DNA of 64,000 nucleotides, taken from positions 1 through 64,000 of the forward strand of contig NZ_CBRF02000011.1 of the NCBI RefSeq assembly GCF_000470315.2, written 5' to 3'. The position numbers and the translations under genes are program-made. The notes under the pieces were generated by a model. That model searched no databases. It saw only the letters and a list, made by a program, of their open reading frames with translations, and was not told the DNA's origin. Within the stretch, counting starts at the first letter, position 1. Each line of letters opens with the position of its first letter. Shown in pieces: positions 9,090 through 17,468 of this stretch. The DNA is from Psychromonas sp. SP041 (GTDB taxonomy: Bacteria; Pseudomonadota; Gammaproteobacteria; Enterobacterales; Psychromonadaceae).

Positions 9090-10124
9090 TTAAAATGTTT
9101 TAGGATCCATCGCTTTTGATGCGGCATCTTCATAAGATGCGACTCCTTGAGCAACTAAGTCACGAAGACATTGATCAAGTGTTTGCATGCCGTGTATTTT
9201 ACCAGTTTGAATAACTGAATACATTTGCGCGACTTTATCTTCACGGATTAAGTTTCGAATAGCCGGAACACAAATCATGATTTCATGTGCAGCAACTCGC
9301 CCCCCACCATTCTTTTTCAATAATGTTTGTGAAATAACAGCACGTAGCGACTCAGATAACATTGAACGTACCATCGCTTTTTCTGCAGCAGGGAATACAT
9401 CGACAATACGACTAATGGTTTTAGCAGCAGATGTTGTATGCAAAGTACCAAACACTAAATGACCGGTTTCAGCCGCAGTTAATGCTAAACGAATTGTTTC
9501 AAGGTCACGCATTTCACCAATAAGAATAACATCGGGATCTTCACGTAATGCACTACGTAATGCCATATCAAAACTTAAGGTATCTTTATGTATTTCACGT
9601 TGGTTAATTAATGATTTTTTAGTAGAGTGAACAAACTCGATAGGATCTTCAATGGTTAGGATATGTTCATTTCGAGATTCATTAATGTAGTCAATCATTG
9701 CTGCAAGTGTCGTCGATTTACCCGAACCAGTAGGACCAGTAACTAACACTAAACCACGAGGATAATCTGAAATATCTTTAAAGATAGCAGGCGCGTTAAT
9801 GTCATCTAATGTTAATACTTCACTAGGAATAGTACGAAATACAGCGGCTGCACCACGGTTTTGATTAAAGGCATTAACACGAAAACGTGCTAGCTCTTTA
9901 ATTTCAAAAGAAAAATCGGTTTCAAGCTGCTCTTCAAAGTCCTTACGCTGCTTATCATTCATGATGTCATATATTAAACTATGTACTTCTTTATGCTCTA
10001 ATGCGGGCATATTTATTTTACGTACTTCACCATCTACACGAATCATTGGAGGAACACCTGCAGAAAGGTGTAGATCTGATGCTTTATGCTTTACACTAAA
10101 GGCTAATAATTCCGTTATATCCAT
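9090..10124 (-). CDS. pilT: Type IV pilus retraction ATPase PilT
   Basis: PilT is the hexameric ATPase that depolymerises type IV pili and drives twitching, DNA uptake and surface sensing. The product (344 aa) has Walker A GPTGSGKSTT near residue 130, Walker B region DPDVILIGEMRDLETI, the His box TGHLVFGTLHT and the C-terminal AIRNLIRE motif needed for retraction. It is the first gene of pilT-pilU-(yaaA), divergent from yggS with only 19 bases between start codons, so the promoters must overlap the coding ends. Confidence 0.97.
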   Translation of the reverse strand: MDITELLAFSVKHKASDLHLSAGVPPMIRVDGEVRKINMPALEHKEVHSLIYDIMNDKQRKDFEEQLETDFSFEIKELARFRVNAFNQNRGAAAVFRTIPSEVLTLDDINAPAIFKDISDYPRGLVLVTGPTGSGKSTTLAAMIDYINESRNEHILTIEDPIEFVHSTKKSLINQREIHKDTLSFDMALRSALREDPDVILIGEMRDLETIRLALTAAETGHLVFGTLHTTSAAKTISRIVDVFPAAEKAMVRSMLSESLRAVISQTLLKKNGGGRVAAHEIMICVPAIRNLIREDKVAQMYSVIQTGKIHGMQTLDQCLRDLVAQGVASYEDAASKAMDPKTF

Positions 10125-10143
10125 AATTTAAAATCCTAATAAT

Positions 10144-10836
10144 ATGACTAATATACCTAACAATATCGTAGCTGTTGAACAAAAAATAGCTCAAGCTAGT
10201 ACAAATGCACAACGCCAAGACACAGTGCGGTTATTAGCAGTCAGTAAAACCAAACCGGTTTCATTAATTAAACAAGCATTTGCACAAGGTTTATCTCACT
10301 TTGGAGAAAATTATGTGCAAGAAAGTATAGAAAAAATTCAACAAATCAAAACAGATAGTTATTTTGATAGACCAATTCATTGGTATTTTATTGGTCCACT
10401 ACAATCCAACAAGACTCGCCCAGTGGCAGAAAATTTTGATTGGGTACAAAGTGTAGACCGTTTAAAGATAGCACAAAGATTGAATGAGCAACGCCCAGAA
10501 AGCTTGCCAGTTCTCAATATTTGCTTACAAGTTAATATTAGTGGAGAAGAAAGCAAATCGGGTACTACTTTATCACAAGTAATTGAATTAGCATCACAAG
10601 TGCAAGATCTTCCACGGTTAAAACTTCGTGGTATTATGGCGATTCCACAAAAGAGTAATGACCCAGAAGTTGTCGAACAACAATTTCTAGCATTACATAA
10701 AATATATCAAACGTTACAACAGCAGTATCCCGACATTGATACCTTATCCATGGGCATGAGCGGTGATTTAGAAAGTGCAATTAAATGCGGCAGTACGATG
10801 GTTCGTATTGGTACTGATATTTTTGGTTCAAGATAA
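10144..10836 (+). CDS. yggS: Pyridoxal-phosphate homeostasis protein YggS
   Basis: YggS/PipY (PLPBP family) binds pyridoxal 5'-phosphate without known catalysis and keeps vitamin B6 and amino-acid pools balanced. The 230-residue barrel has the PLP lysine in LLAVSKTKP, then FGENYVQE, IHWYFIGPLQSNKTR and the phosphate-binding SMGMSGDLESAI near the end. It starts the yggS-proC-yggT-yggU-DUF4426-rdgB-hemW series, the same order as in Vibrio. It is divergent from pilT, also as in Vibrio. Confidence 0.96.
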   Translation: MTNIPNNIVAVEQKIAQASTNAQRQDTVRLLAVSKTKPVSLIKQAFAQGLSHFGENYVQESIEKIQQIKTDSYFDRPIHWYFIGPLQSNKTRPVAENFDWVQSVDRLKIAQRLNEQRPESLPVLNICLQVNISGEESKSGTTLSQVIELASQVQDLPRLKLRGIMAIPQKSNDPEVVEQQFLALHKIYQTLQQQYPDIDTLSMGMSGDLESAIKCGSTMVRIGTDIFGSR

Positions 10837-10860
10837 AAATTAATAGTAAGGAATAATTAA

Positions 10861-11685
10861 ATGCAACATAAAAACATCACCTTCATTGGTGCAGGTAACA
10901 TGGCAGGCAGCATCATTAATGGTTTAGTTAAGAGCGGCTACCCTGCAAAGCAAATTTGTGCTTCTGCACCTAGTTTAACCAACACACAAAAATTAGCTGA
11001 TGAACTTTCAATACTAAATAGCCAAGATAATAACCAATCAGCGCAATGGGCTGATGTTGTTGTCTTAGGTGTTAAACCACAAATGATGGCAACCGTTTGT
11101 CATACTTTAGTGGATGCAGGCGTTGATTTTTCTAACAAATTAGTAATATCAATTGCTGCTGGTGTTTCTGTTGCACGATTACAATCAATATTAGGTGACA
11201 ATACCGCGGTGATCCGCACCATGCCAAATACACCGTCATTATTGCAAAAGGGTATGACAGGCTTATTTGCCTCACAACAAGTATCAAAAGAAGATAAAGC
11301 ATTTTCTGGTGAATTAATGGCGGCAGTAGGCGAAATAGTTTGGGTAGAAGAAGAAGCTCAAATTAATGGTGTAATTGCAGCGGCAGGTTCGGCTCCTGCT
11401 TATTTCTTCTTATTTATGGAAGCAATGCAAACTAAAGCAATGGAAATGGGTTTTAGTGAAGAAGATGCACGCTTACTAGTACAGCAAGCTGCTATTGGTA
11501 GTGCTGAAATGGTAAAACAAAACCCACAATTGGATTTAGCAACACTGCGTAATAACGTCATTTCAAAAGGCGGCACAACAGCAGAGGCTGTGCGTACTTT
11601 TAACGAATTAGCTTTGCCTGAAATTGTAGGAAAAGCAATGCAAGCTGCGTCAGACCGTGGCGCTGAAATGGAAAAATTGTTTTAA
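10861..11685 (+). CDS. proC: Pyrroline-5-carboxylate reductase ProC
   Basis: ProC makes L-proline from 1-pyrroline-5-carboxylate with NAD(P)H. The 274-residue protein starts with the Rossmann loop FIGAGNMAGSII. It has VVLGVKPQMM, RTMPNTPSLLQKGMTGL and the C-terminal dimer signature AGSAPAYFFLFMEAM, then SKGGTTAEAVRTF. SD TAAGGA is well placed. It lies 25 bases after yggS in an apparent operon. A gap of 127 bases without a clear terminator separates it from yggT. Confidence 0.97.
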   Translation: MQHKNITFIGAGNMAGSIINGLVKSGYPAKQICASAPSLTNTQKLADELSILNSQDNNQSAQWADVVVLGVKPQMMATVCHTLVDAGVDFSNKLVISIAAGVSVARLQSILGDNTAVIRTMPNTPSLLQKGMTGLFASQQVSKEDKAFSGELMAAVGEIVWVEEEAQINGVIAAAGSAPAYFFLFMEAMQTKAMEMGFSEEDARLLVQQAAIGSAEMVKQNPQLDLATLRNNVISKGGTTAEAVRTFNELALPEIVGKAMQAASDRGAEMEKLF

Positions 11686-11812
11686 TAGCTGTATTTAATG
11701 GTTCTGTATTTTAAAGTCAGTATTGTAAAAACTTGAGTTTAATAACGCGGTATTTAAAGTACCGAACTTGATAAATCAAATATGTAATAGTCGTATAAAA
11801 GGTAGTAAATAA

Positions 11813-12358
11813 ATGAATGCTGTTAATTTTTTAATCGATACTGTGTTTGACCTGTATTTGATGATTGTATTGTTACGAGTTTGGTTACAATTAGCTCGTG
11901 CGGATTTTTATAATCCCTTTAGCCAATTTATTGTAAAAGCAACCCAGCCTATTGTCGCGCCATTACGTCGTTTCATACCAGGTTATGGTGGTTTAGATAT
12001 TGCGACTATATTGTTTGCATTTGTTGTCGCTGCCGGAAAGATATTGGTATTGAGTGCCATATTAAATTACTCAATTGACCCAATGGTTATATTAATATCA
12101 GCCTTGTTTATTTTGATCACCGCAGTGTTCAAACTATTATTCTGGATATTAGTGATACGCGCAATCTTAAGCTGGGTGAGTAAAGGTCAAAATCCAATTG
12201 AAGCGGTGATGATTCAATTAACTGAACCATTATTAAGCCCTGTTCGTCGCATTATTCCTTCAATGGGTGGTTTAGACTTATCAATGCTTGTTGTATTACT
12301 GGGGCTTCAGTTTGTAGAAAAACTAGTGACCGACTTGCTTGCACAGTTATTAGGTTAA
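11813..12358 (+). CDS. yggT: YggT-family membrane protein
   Basis: This integral membrane protein of 181 residues is built from two tandem YGGT repeats, each with a hydrophobic hairpin and an amphipathic segment: FSQFIVKATQPIVAPLRRFIP near residue 45 and ligand-like IQLTEPLLSPVRRIIPSMGGLDLSM near residue 140. The family is widespread, and ties to osmotic or division-site functions have been proposed; the molecular activity is unknown. The gene position between proC and yggU is conserved across gammaproteobacteria. Its stop codon touches the start of a 38-codon ORF. Confidence 0.93.
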   Translation: MNAVNFLIDTVFDLYLMIVLLRVWLQLARADFYNPFSQFIVKATQPIVAPLRRFIPGYGGLDIATILFAFVVAAGKILVLSAILNYSIDPMVILISALFILITAVFKLLFWILVIRAILSWVSKGQNPIEAVMIQLTEPLLSPVRRIIPSMGGLDLSMLVVLLGLQFVEKLVTDLLAQLLG

Positions 12359-12475
12359 ATGACGATTAATATTCAAAGCATGAATGTTCAAAGCATGAAT
12401 GTTCAAAGCATGAATGTTCAAAGCACTAATGTTCCAGCTATTAACAAGCAAAGAATAGTAATGAGCATATTTTAA
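12359..12475 (+). CDS. 38-codon ORF with MNVQS pentapeptide repeats between yggT and yggU
   Basis: An ATG directly after the yggT stop (TAA then ATG) opens a frame of 38 codons. It contains three full MNVQS units, a variant STNVP-type unit, then [11 protein letters not shown]. Its stop overlaps the yggU start as TAATG. I do not recognise the peptide. The coding frame may simply be opened by the 15-bp tandem repeat, since 15 is a multiple of 3. The tight junctions on both sides are what make translation plausible, as a coupling ORF that carries ribosomes from yggT into yggU. No good Shine-Dalgarno is visible. Confidence 0.35.
   Translation: MTINIQSMNVQSMNVQSMNVQSTNVPAINKQRIVMSIF
12372..12431 (+). 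repeat. 15-bp tandem repeat, four copies
   Basis: Three identical units TTCAAAGCATGAATG (12372-12416) are followed by one copy with two changes (12417-12431). They fill most of the yggT-yggU gap and lie inside the 38-codon ORF. Confidence 0.95.
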
Positions 12476-12723
12476 TGAGCGACTATTATTCATATCAAGG
12501 CGAAGATTTATTGCTTCGCCTATATCTACAACCTAAAGCTAGCCGAGATCAATTTGTTGGCCAGCATGGTGAAGAATTGAAAATAGCGATTACAGCACCA
12601 CCTATTGATGGTAAAGCTAATGCGCATTTAGTGAAGTTTTTAAGTAAACAATTTAACGTAGCAAAAAGTGCAATTAGTGTAGAAAAAGGCTTACAAAGTC
12701 GACATAAATTATGTTCGAATTAA
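12475..12723 (+). CDS. yggU: YggU / DUF167 family protein with an apparent 3' frameshift
   Basis: This is a small DUF167 protein of unknown function. The first 78 residues match the family well ([40 protein letters not shown]), but the frame then reads LCSN and stops at 82 residues instead of about 95. Moving one base forward at 12709-12710 continues the expected ending: [16 protein letters not shown], with a stop at 12758-12760, fitting the family's K-x-x-x-I-x-x-P-x-x-x-P tail. So there is one extra base (or a real late frameshift) in AAATTATG. The cause could be a sequence error, a recent mutation or recoding; a loss of function is not certain because only the tail is affected. Confidence 0.85.
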   Translation: MSDYYSYQGEDLLLRLYLQPKASRDQFVGQHGEELKIAITAPPIDGKANAHLVKFLSKQFNVAKSAISVEKGLQSRHKLCSN

Positions 12724-12768
12724 ACAACCTAAAAACCTACCTTCACTTTTTTCGCAATAAGGGATTAT

Positions 12769-13209
12769 ATGTTTCGCTCAATGATTATATTTAAAACGTT
12801 GTTTTTAAGTTTACTATTATTAACCAGTTCAATGGTAACAGCTGAACAATTTAAAAAGTTTGCTAACCTTGAGGTTCATTACATCGCCATTCCAAGCACC
12901 TTTATTCAGCCTGAAGTTGCAACACAATACAAAATCATACGAAGTAAAAATAATGGTTTATTAAATATTTCGATACTTGATACGAGACAAAATAACCAAG
13001 CGGTAGCTGCCACGTTGAAAGGCACAGGCAAAAACTTAATTGGTCAAACTCATCAACTAACATTTACACAAATAAAAGAAGGCAAGGCGATTTATTATAT
13101 TGCTGAATACCCTTTTACTAATGAAGAAATCGTTAATTTTGAAATTAACCTAAAAACAGAAACAAAATCGAATACGCTTAAATTTCAACATAAATTCTAT
13201 GTTGATTAA
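12769..13209 (+). CDS. DUF4426 exported protein
   Basis: This 146-residue protein has a clear signal peptide (KTLFLSLLLLTSSMVTAEQ) with likely cleavage after TA, so it should be periplasmic. The rest is a beta-rich domain of the DUF4426 type, beginning near FANLEVHYIAIPSTFIQPEVA. Its function is unknown. The place between yggU and rdgB is the usual one in Vibrio and Shewanella, which supports the family call. SD AAGGGA precedes the ATG, and rdgB follows after 9 bases. Confidence 0.85.
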   Translation: MFRSMIIFKTLFLSLLLLTSSMVTAEQFKKFANLEVHYIAIPSTFIQPEVATQYKIIRSKNNGLLNISILDTRQNNQAVAATLKGTGKNLIGQTHQLTFTQIKEGKAIYYIAEYPFTNEEIVNFEINLKTETKSNTLKFQHKFYVD

Positions 13210-13218
13210 GGAAAACAC

Positions 13219-13824
13219 ATGAAACAAAAATGGGTACTTGCCACCGGCAATCAAGGCAAAGTAAAAGAGATGAGTGAGCTATTAAACAGCTTTTCAATTG
13301 AAGTATTACCACAAAGCCAATTTAATGTGCCAGATGTCCCTGAAACAGGTACTACTTTTGTAGAGAATGCGATTATCAAAGCTCGCCATGCATCAAAATT
13401 AACGGGCTTACCAGCTATTGCTGATGATTCAGGGTTAGAGGTGGATTTTCTGAATGGCCAACCGGGCATTTATTCTGCTCGTTATGCAGGTGAAACAGCA
13501 ACAGACCAAGACAATATTGATAAGCTACTTAATAAGCTTGAAGGTATTAACCCAGAACAACGTAAAGCACGCTTCCAATGTGTTCTAGTGTACCTACGTC
13601 ACGCGTTAGATCCTACACCGATTATATGCCAAGGTACTTGGGAAGGCAGTATTACTGAAAGTGTTGAAGGTAAGAATGGGTTTGGTTATGACCCTGTGTT
13701 TTGGATTGAAAGCGAGCAATCTACTTCAGCACAATTAGACAAGCAACGTAAAAGTGAATTAAGTCATCGCGGTAAAGCATTAACACAATTAGTTAATTTG
13801 TTAAAAGAACAGTTATCAGCTTAG
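13219..13824 (+). CDS. rdgB: dITP/XTP pyrophosphatase RdgB
   Basis: RdgB hydrolyses non-canonical purine nucleotides (dITP, XTP, dHAPTP) to monophosphates and so keeps them out of DNA. The 201-residue Ham1-fold protein has the substrate-binding start LATGNQGKVKEM, then ETGTTFVENAIIKARHA, the catalytic IADDSGLEVDFLNGQPGIYSARYAG and GKNGFGYDPVF, and ends with the ELSHRGKAL motif. All key residues are present. It sits in the yggS-hemW block and is followed by an intrinsic terminator. Confidence 0.97.
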   Translation: MKQKWVLATGNQGKVKEMSELLNSFSIEVLPQSQFNVPDVPETGTTFVENAIIKARHASKLTGLPAIADDSGLEVDFLNGQPGIYSARYAGETATDQDNIDKLLNKLEGINPEQRKARFQCVLVYLRHALDPTPIICQGTWEGSITESVEGKNGFGYDPVFWIESEQSTSAQLDKQRKSELSHRGKALTQLVNLLKEQLSA

Positions 13825-13881
13825 CGCTATTGTTTTTTCTTTACACTTTGCAGTTTACATTATTAATTGCATTACATTTTG

Positions 13882-13906
13882 AAGCGACCATTTAGGTCGC
13901 TTTTTA
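13882..13906 (+). terminator. rdgB intrinsic terminator
   Basis: Perfect GCGACC / GGTCGC stem with a 5-base loop (ATTTA) and TTTTT. It ends 14 bases before the hemW ATG, so hemW may depend on readthrough or on its own promoter in 13825-13880. Confidence 0.8.
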
Positions 13907-13919
13907 GATTGGATAAATC

Positions 13920-15062
13920 ATGTTACAGCTACCCCCTCTCAGTTTATATATTCATATTCCATGGTGCATTGAAAAATGTCCTTATTGCGACTTTAACTCT
14001 CATAAACTACGCGGTGAAATCCCAGAGAAAGAATATTTAACCGCGCTTATTGATGACCTAAGACAAGACCTCAGTTTTGTTCAAGGACGTGATTTATTCA
14101 GTATTTTTATTGGAGGAGGTACGCCTAGCTTAATATCTGCTGCGGGTATTAAATGGTTGCTGGAAAACGTTCAGAACTTGATTCCCTTTAAGGCCGATAT
14201 TGAAATAACGCTAGAAGCAAATCCAGGTGCGATTGAGAATCAAAAAATTGCTGATTTTAAAGAAGCCGGCGTTAATCGTTTTTCATTTGGCGTTCAAAGT
14301 TTTCAGCAAGAAAAGTTGACTAAACTAGGCCGAATACATGGTGTAGAAGAAGCAAAAACAGCGGCTAAACAAGCACATCATGTCGGCATGAAAACATTTA
14401 ATCTTGATTTGATGCATGGCTTGCCAGACCAAAGCCTAGAAGATGCGATGAGCGATTTAGAAACGGCAATTGCCTTAAAACCCACTCACCTTTCATGGTA
14501 CCAACTGACCATTGAACCGAATACCCAATATTTTTCACACCCTCCTACATTGCCTGATGATGAAACACTGTGGGCTATACAACTGGAAGGGGTAAAACTA
14601 TTAGCTGAGCATGGTTATCAACAATATGAAATTTCTGGTTATAGTCAAGAGAACTGGGAATGTCAGCATAATTTAAATTATTGGCGCTTTGGTGATTATT
14701 TAGGTATTGGTTGTGGTGCACACGGCAAAATATCATTACCGCTAGAAAACAAGATATTACGAACGACAAAGATAAAGCACCCTAAAGGATACTTAGATCC
14801 ACAACGCGCTTATATGGATGATTATAATACCGTGCAAAAAGAGGATCTTGTCTTTGAATATATGATGAATCGATTGCGCTTGATGGAAGCAATTCCATTT
14901 TCAGAATTTGAAGATTACACCGGTTTACAGCGCAGTGTATTAGACAAGCAATTACAAGAAGCGATCAATAAAAATTTAATAACCGTTGCAGAGGATACGT
15001 GCCAAGTAACTCCTTTCGGGCATCGATACTTAAATGAATTGTTAACCATTTTTATGGAGTAA
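13920..15062 (+). CDS. hemW: Heme chaperone HemW (radical SAM)
   Basis: HemW resembles oxygen-independent coproporphyrinogen oxidase but binds heme and is thought to deliver it to respiratory proteins. The 380-residue protein has the radical-SAM cluster motif CIEKCPYCDFNSH (CxxxCxxC then F) near residue 16, SIFIGGGTPSLIS, LEANPGAI and RFSFGVQSF. It lacks the N-terminal extension of HemN, which favours HemW. SD GGA is close to the ATG. It is the last gene of the conserved block, closed by a bidirectional terminator. Confidence 0.95.
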   Translation: MLQLPPLSLYIHIPWCIEKCPYCDFNSHKLRGEIPEKEYLTALIDDLRQDLSFVQGRDLFSIFIGGGTPSLISAAGIKWLLENVQNLIPFKADIEITLEANPGAIENQKIADFKEAGVNRFSFGVQSFQQEKLTKLGRIHGVEEAKTAAKQAHHVGMKTFNLDLMHGLPDQSLEDAMSDLETAIALKPTHLSWYQLTIEPNTQYFSHPPTLPDDETLWAIQLEGVKLLAEHGYQQYEISGYSQENWECQHNLNYWRFGDYLGIGCGAHGKISLPLENKILRTTKIKHPKGYLDPQRAYMDDYNTVQKEDLVFEYMMNRLRLMEAIPFSEFEDYTGLQRSVLDKQLQEAINKNLITVAEDTCQVTPFGHRYLNELLTIFME

Positions 15063-15116
15063 TTAGCCCTCACTAAAGAGCTTATTGTTAGACTTCCATG
15101 GATTTTTCAGAAAAAT

Positions 15117-15151
15117 AACCGTTACTATTTCATTCCGACCTAGTAACGGTT
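15117..15151. terminator. Bidirectional terminator between hemW and yqjG
   Basis: Perfect 11-bp stem AACCGTTACTA / TAGTAACGGTT with a 13-base loop. It is flanked by A-rich (left) and T-rich (right) runs and lies between two convergent genes. Confidence 0.8.
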
Positions 15152-15207
15152 TTAATGATTAACGCAGCGCATTATGTAAAATGACATATAAAATGTGATG
15201 CAAAATA

Positions 15208-16188
15208 TTAAGCAAAACGAGACCGATCATGCGCTTGCATAAAGTCAACTACAGGACCAACAGGAATAATACGAGTTGGGTTAATGGTTTCATGTGAACC
15301 ATAATAATGCGCTTTGATATAATCAATATCGACGGTACTTGCAATGCCTTCATGTTGGTATAAATCACGAACATAATTCGACAGAGAGGGATAATCAGCA
15401 ATTCGCTTTTTATTACATTTAAAGTGCCCAACATAGGCAGCATCAAAACGTATTAAAGTAGTAAATAAACGCCAATCAGCTTCTGTTAACTGCTTACCCA
15501 ACAAATAACGCTGTGTCCTTAAACGCAACTCTACTTTATCTAACGCCTCAAACACGGCATCAACAGCTCCTTCATAAGCCGCTTGAGTGGTAGCAAAACC
15601 TGCACGGTAAACCCCATTATTAATATCTCGGTATATCCAATCGTTTACTTCATTAATCTCATCTTGAGCATGTTCAGGATAATAATCTCCTTCAGAGGCG
15701 CCAACACCATCAAATGCACTATTAAACATACGAATAATATCTGCCGACTCGTTGCTGACGATCGTTTGTTGCTGTTTATCCCATAAAATGGGTACCGTGA
15801 CACGCCCTGAATAAGTGGGATCTGCCAAGGTATATAACTCATAAACCAATGAAACATGATTAACAGTATCTTTAATAACACCCGGTCCCGGCTTAAAGGT
15901 CCAACCCTGCTCAGCCATTAGAGAATTCACGACAGAGATATCAATCATTGATTGCAAACCTTTTAGCTCTCTAAAGATCAAAGTGCGATGCGCCCAAGGA
16001 CAAGCTAACGAAACATATAAATGATAACGCCCTGCTTCTGCTTTAAAGCCGGCTTTACCCGTTGGCCCTGCTTGACCATCTGCTGTGATCCAGTTTCTAA
16101 ATTGTGCTTCACTCCTCACAAATTTACCATTGCTTGATTTGGTATCGTACCATTGGTTATGCCACTGCCCGTCTACTAATAACCCCAT
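15208..16188 (-). CDS. yqjG: Glutathionyl-hydroquinone reductase (Xi-class GST, YqjG/ECM4)
   Basis: These enzymes remove glutathione from glutathionyl-hydroquinones in the cytoplasm. The 326-residue protein has the catalytic cysteine at position 63 in SLACPWAHR, the same position as in E. coli YqjG. It also has the family's W-x-F region, the VPILWDKQQQTIVSNESADIIRMFN glutathione-binding segment and the all-alpha C-terminal domain (LTEADWRLFTTLIRFD). SD GAGGAG lies before the ATG. The upstream gap carries imperfect repeats. The next gene upstream on the same strand is a pirin; the pair suggests quinone or aromatic stress handling, an inference. Confidence 0.94.
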   Translation of the reverse strand: MGLLVDGQWHNQWYDTKSSNGKFVRSEAQFRNWITADGQAGPTGKAGFKAEAGRYHLYVSLACPWAHRTLIFRELKGLQSMIDISVVNSLMAEQGWTFKPGPGVIKDTVNHVSLVYELYTLADPTYSGRVTVPILWDKQQQTIVSNESADIIRMFNSAFDGVGASEGDYYPEHAQDEINEVNDWIYRDINNGVYRAGFATTQAAYEGAVDAVFEALDKVELRLRTQRYLLGKQLTEADWRLFTTLIRFDAAYVGHFKCNKKRIADYPSLSNYVRDLYQHEGIASTVDIDYIKAHYYGSHETINPTRIIPVGPVVDFMQAHDRSRFA

Positions 16189-16228
16189 GACTTACTCCTC
16201 ACTATCTGTTTTTTCATAACACTTCAGT

Positions 16229-16307
16229 GATCATTTAAAGTTTCTGTCCATTTAAATCACTCGATCATTTAAAGTTTCTGACCATTTAAAACTTCTGAAC
16301 ATTTAAA
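16229..16307. repeat. Imperfect tandem repeat of CATTTAAA-type units
   Basis: GATCATTTAAAGTTTCTG occurs twice (16229-16246 and 16263-16280), each followed by related CCATTTAAA and AACATTTAAAT units. It lies in the yqjG upstream region, between yqjG and the pirin gene. Confidence 0.8.
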
Positions 16308-16374
16308 TTAAAAATGCACACTGAGTTTTATATTTCATATACATGCCAATTCATTGGCTTTTGCTTAAATTAAC

Positions 16375-17277
16375 TTAAGCAAATTTACCTTGATTAAAAT
16401 CGTCAAAAGCTTGCAATAGTTGATCCCTTGTATTCATAACAAAAGGGCCATGACGCGCAATAGGTTCATTGAAAGGTTTGCCAGCAATTAACAAAAATCG
16501 ACTTCCCTCTACCCCGCTTTGCAAACAAACTTGCTCTCCGTTAGTTAAAACAGCTAACTTCTGTGCTTCTATAGCAGTGTTGCTTTGTTCACTTTGAACA
16601 GTCACTTCACCTTCGATAACATAGATGAATGCATTATGATCTAGCGTAATCGATTGTGTTAACACTTGCCCTGCAGATAAATGAACATCCAAATATAAAG
16701 GTTCGCTATGAACATTGGTTACAGCGCCTATCGTGCCTTGATTGGTTGTCCCTGCAATAACATTTATTTGGCCGCCATTCGTTAATTGTTCGCACGCCAT
16801 CGAATGTGGTAAAAATTCTTGGTATTGAGGTTCATTCATTTTTGCATGGCTCGGTAGATTCACCCATAACTGAAAACCTTTTAATAAACCATCTTCTTGC
16901 TCTGGCATTTCTGAATGCAAAATACCTTTACCTGCGGTCATCCATTGCACACCACCCGGCTCAATGACACCTTCATTGCCAGCACTGTCTTTGTGACGCA
17001 TTTTTCCATTCAGTAAATAAGTCACGGTTTCAAACCCTCGATGAGGATGCGTTGGAAAACCACCAATATAATCTTCAGCTTGGTCACTTTCAAAACAGTC
17101 TAGTAACAAAAAGGGATCCAACATCTCCAGCTGCGGAGAGCCTATAATACGCGTTAACTTAACGCCGTCACCATCAGAAGTTTTAACACCAGAAACAATT
17201 TTTTTAACACTACGCTCACTCGGTTTTACTGAGCTTTGCAGGGCGTTATGCATTGCGGTATTTGTTATATGATTCAT
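16375..17277 (-). CDS. Pirin-family bicupin protein
   Basis: Pirins are bicupin proteins with an N-terminal metal site; bacterial members such as YhhW have quercetinase activity, others are regulators. The 300-residue protein shows the metal-binding segment FPTHPHRGFETVTYLLNG, KDSAGNEGVIEPGGVQWMTAGKGILHSEMP and a C-terminal cupin with FIYVIEGEVTV and GKPFNEPIARHGPFVMNT. All usual His/Glu ligands appear present. It is divergent from a LysR regulator 192 bases away that probably controls it. The gap directly before its start is filled by a 13-bp tandem repeat. Confidence 0.92.
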   Translation of the reverse strand: MNHITNTAMHNALQSSVKPSERSVKKIVSGVKTSDGDGVKLTRIIGSPQLEMLDPFLLLDCFESDQAEDYIGGFPTHPHRGFETVTYLLNGKMRHKDSAGNEGVIEPGGVQWMTAGKGILHSEMPEQEDGLLKGFQLWVNLPSHAKMNEPQYQEFLPHSMACEQLTNGGQINVIAGTTNQGTIGAVTNVHSEPLYLDVHLSAGQVLTQSITLDHNAFIYVIEGEVTVQSEQSNTAIEAQKLAVLTNGEQVCLQSGVEGSRFLLIAGKPFNEPIARHGPFVMNTRDQLLQAFDDFNQGKFA

Positions 17278-17288
17278 ATTTCACCTCT

Positions 17289-17388
17289 GTTACTGTTCTT
17301 AGTTACTGTTCTTAGTTATTGTTCTTAGTTATTGTTCTTAGTTATTGTTCTTAGTTATTTATCTCAGGTATTGCTCTCAGTTATTGAG
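17289..17388 (-). repeat. 13-bp tandem repeat array in the pirin 5' region, about seven copies
   Basis: Units of GTTACTGTTCTTA (two) and GTTATTGTTCTTA (three) start at 17289, 17302, 17315, 17328 and 17341. Two diverged units follow at 17354 and 17367, and a partial at 17380. The array starts 12 bases upstream of the pirin start codon and so lies in its leader or promoter. Confidence 0.95.
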
Positions 17389-17468
17389 ATGAACAAATCA
17401 TAGCTGTTGAACTATGGAGAATAAACAGCAATAATTTCAATTTATAATTGCTAAATGGAGAACAATAG

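Noticed and set aside
12371-12431. CRISPR-like array between yggT and yggU
   Set aside because: Units are 15 bp and contiguous with no spacers; it is a simple tandem repeat.
17289-17388. CRISPR-like array upstream of the pirin gene
   Set aside because: 13-bp contiguous units without spacers and no cas genes in the window.
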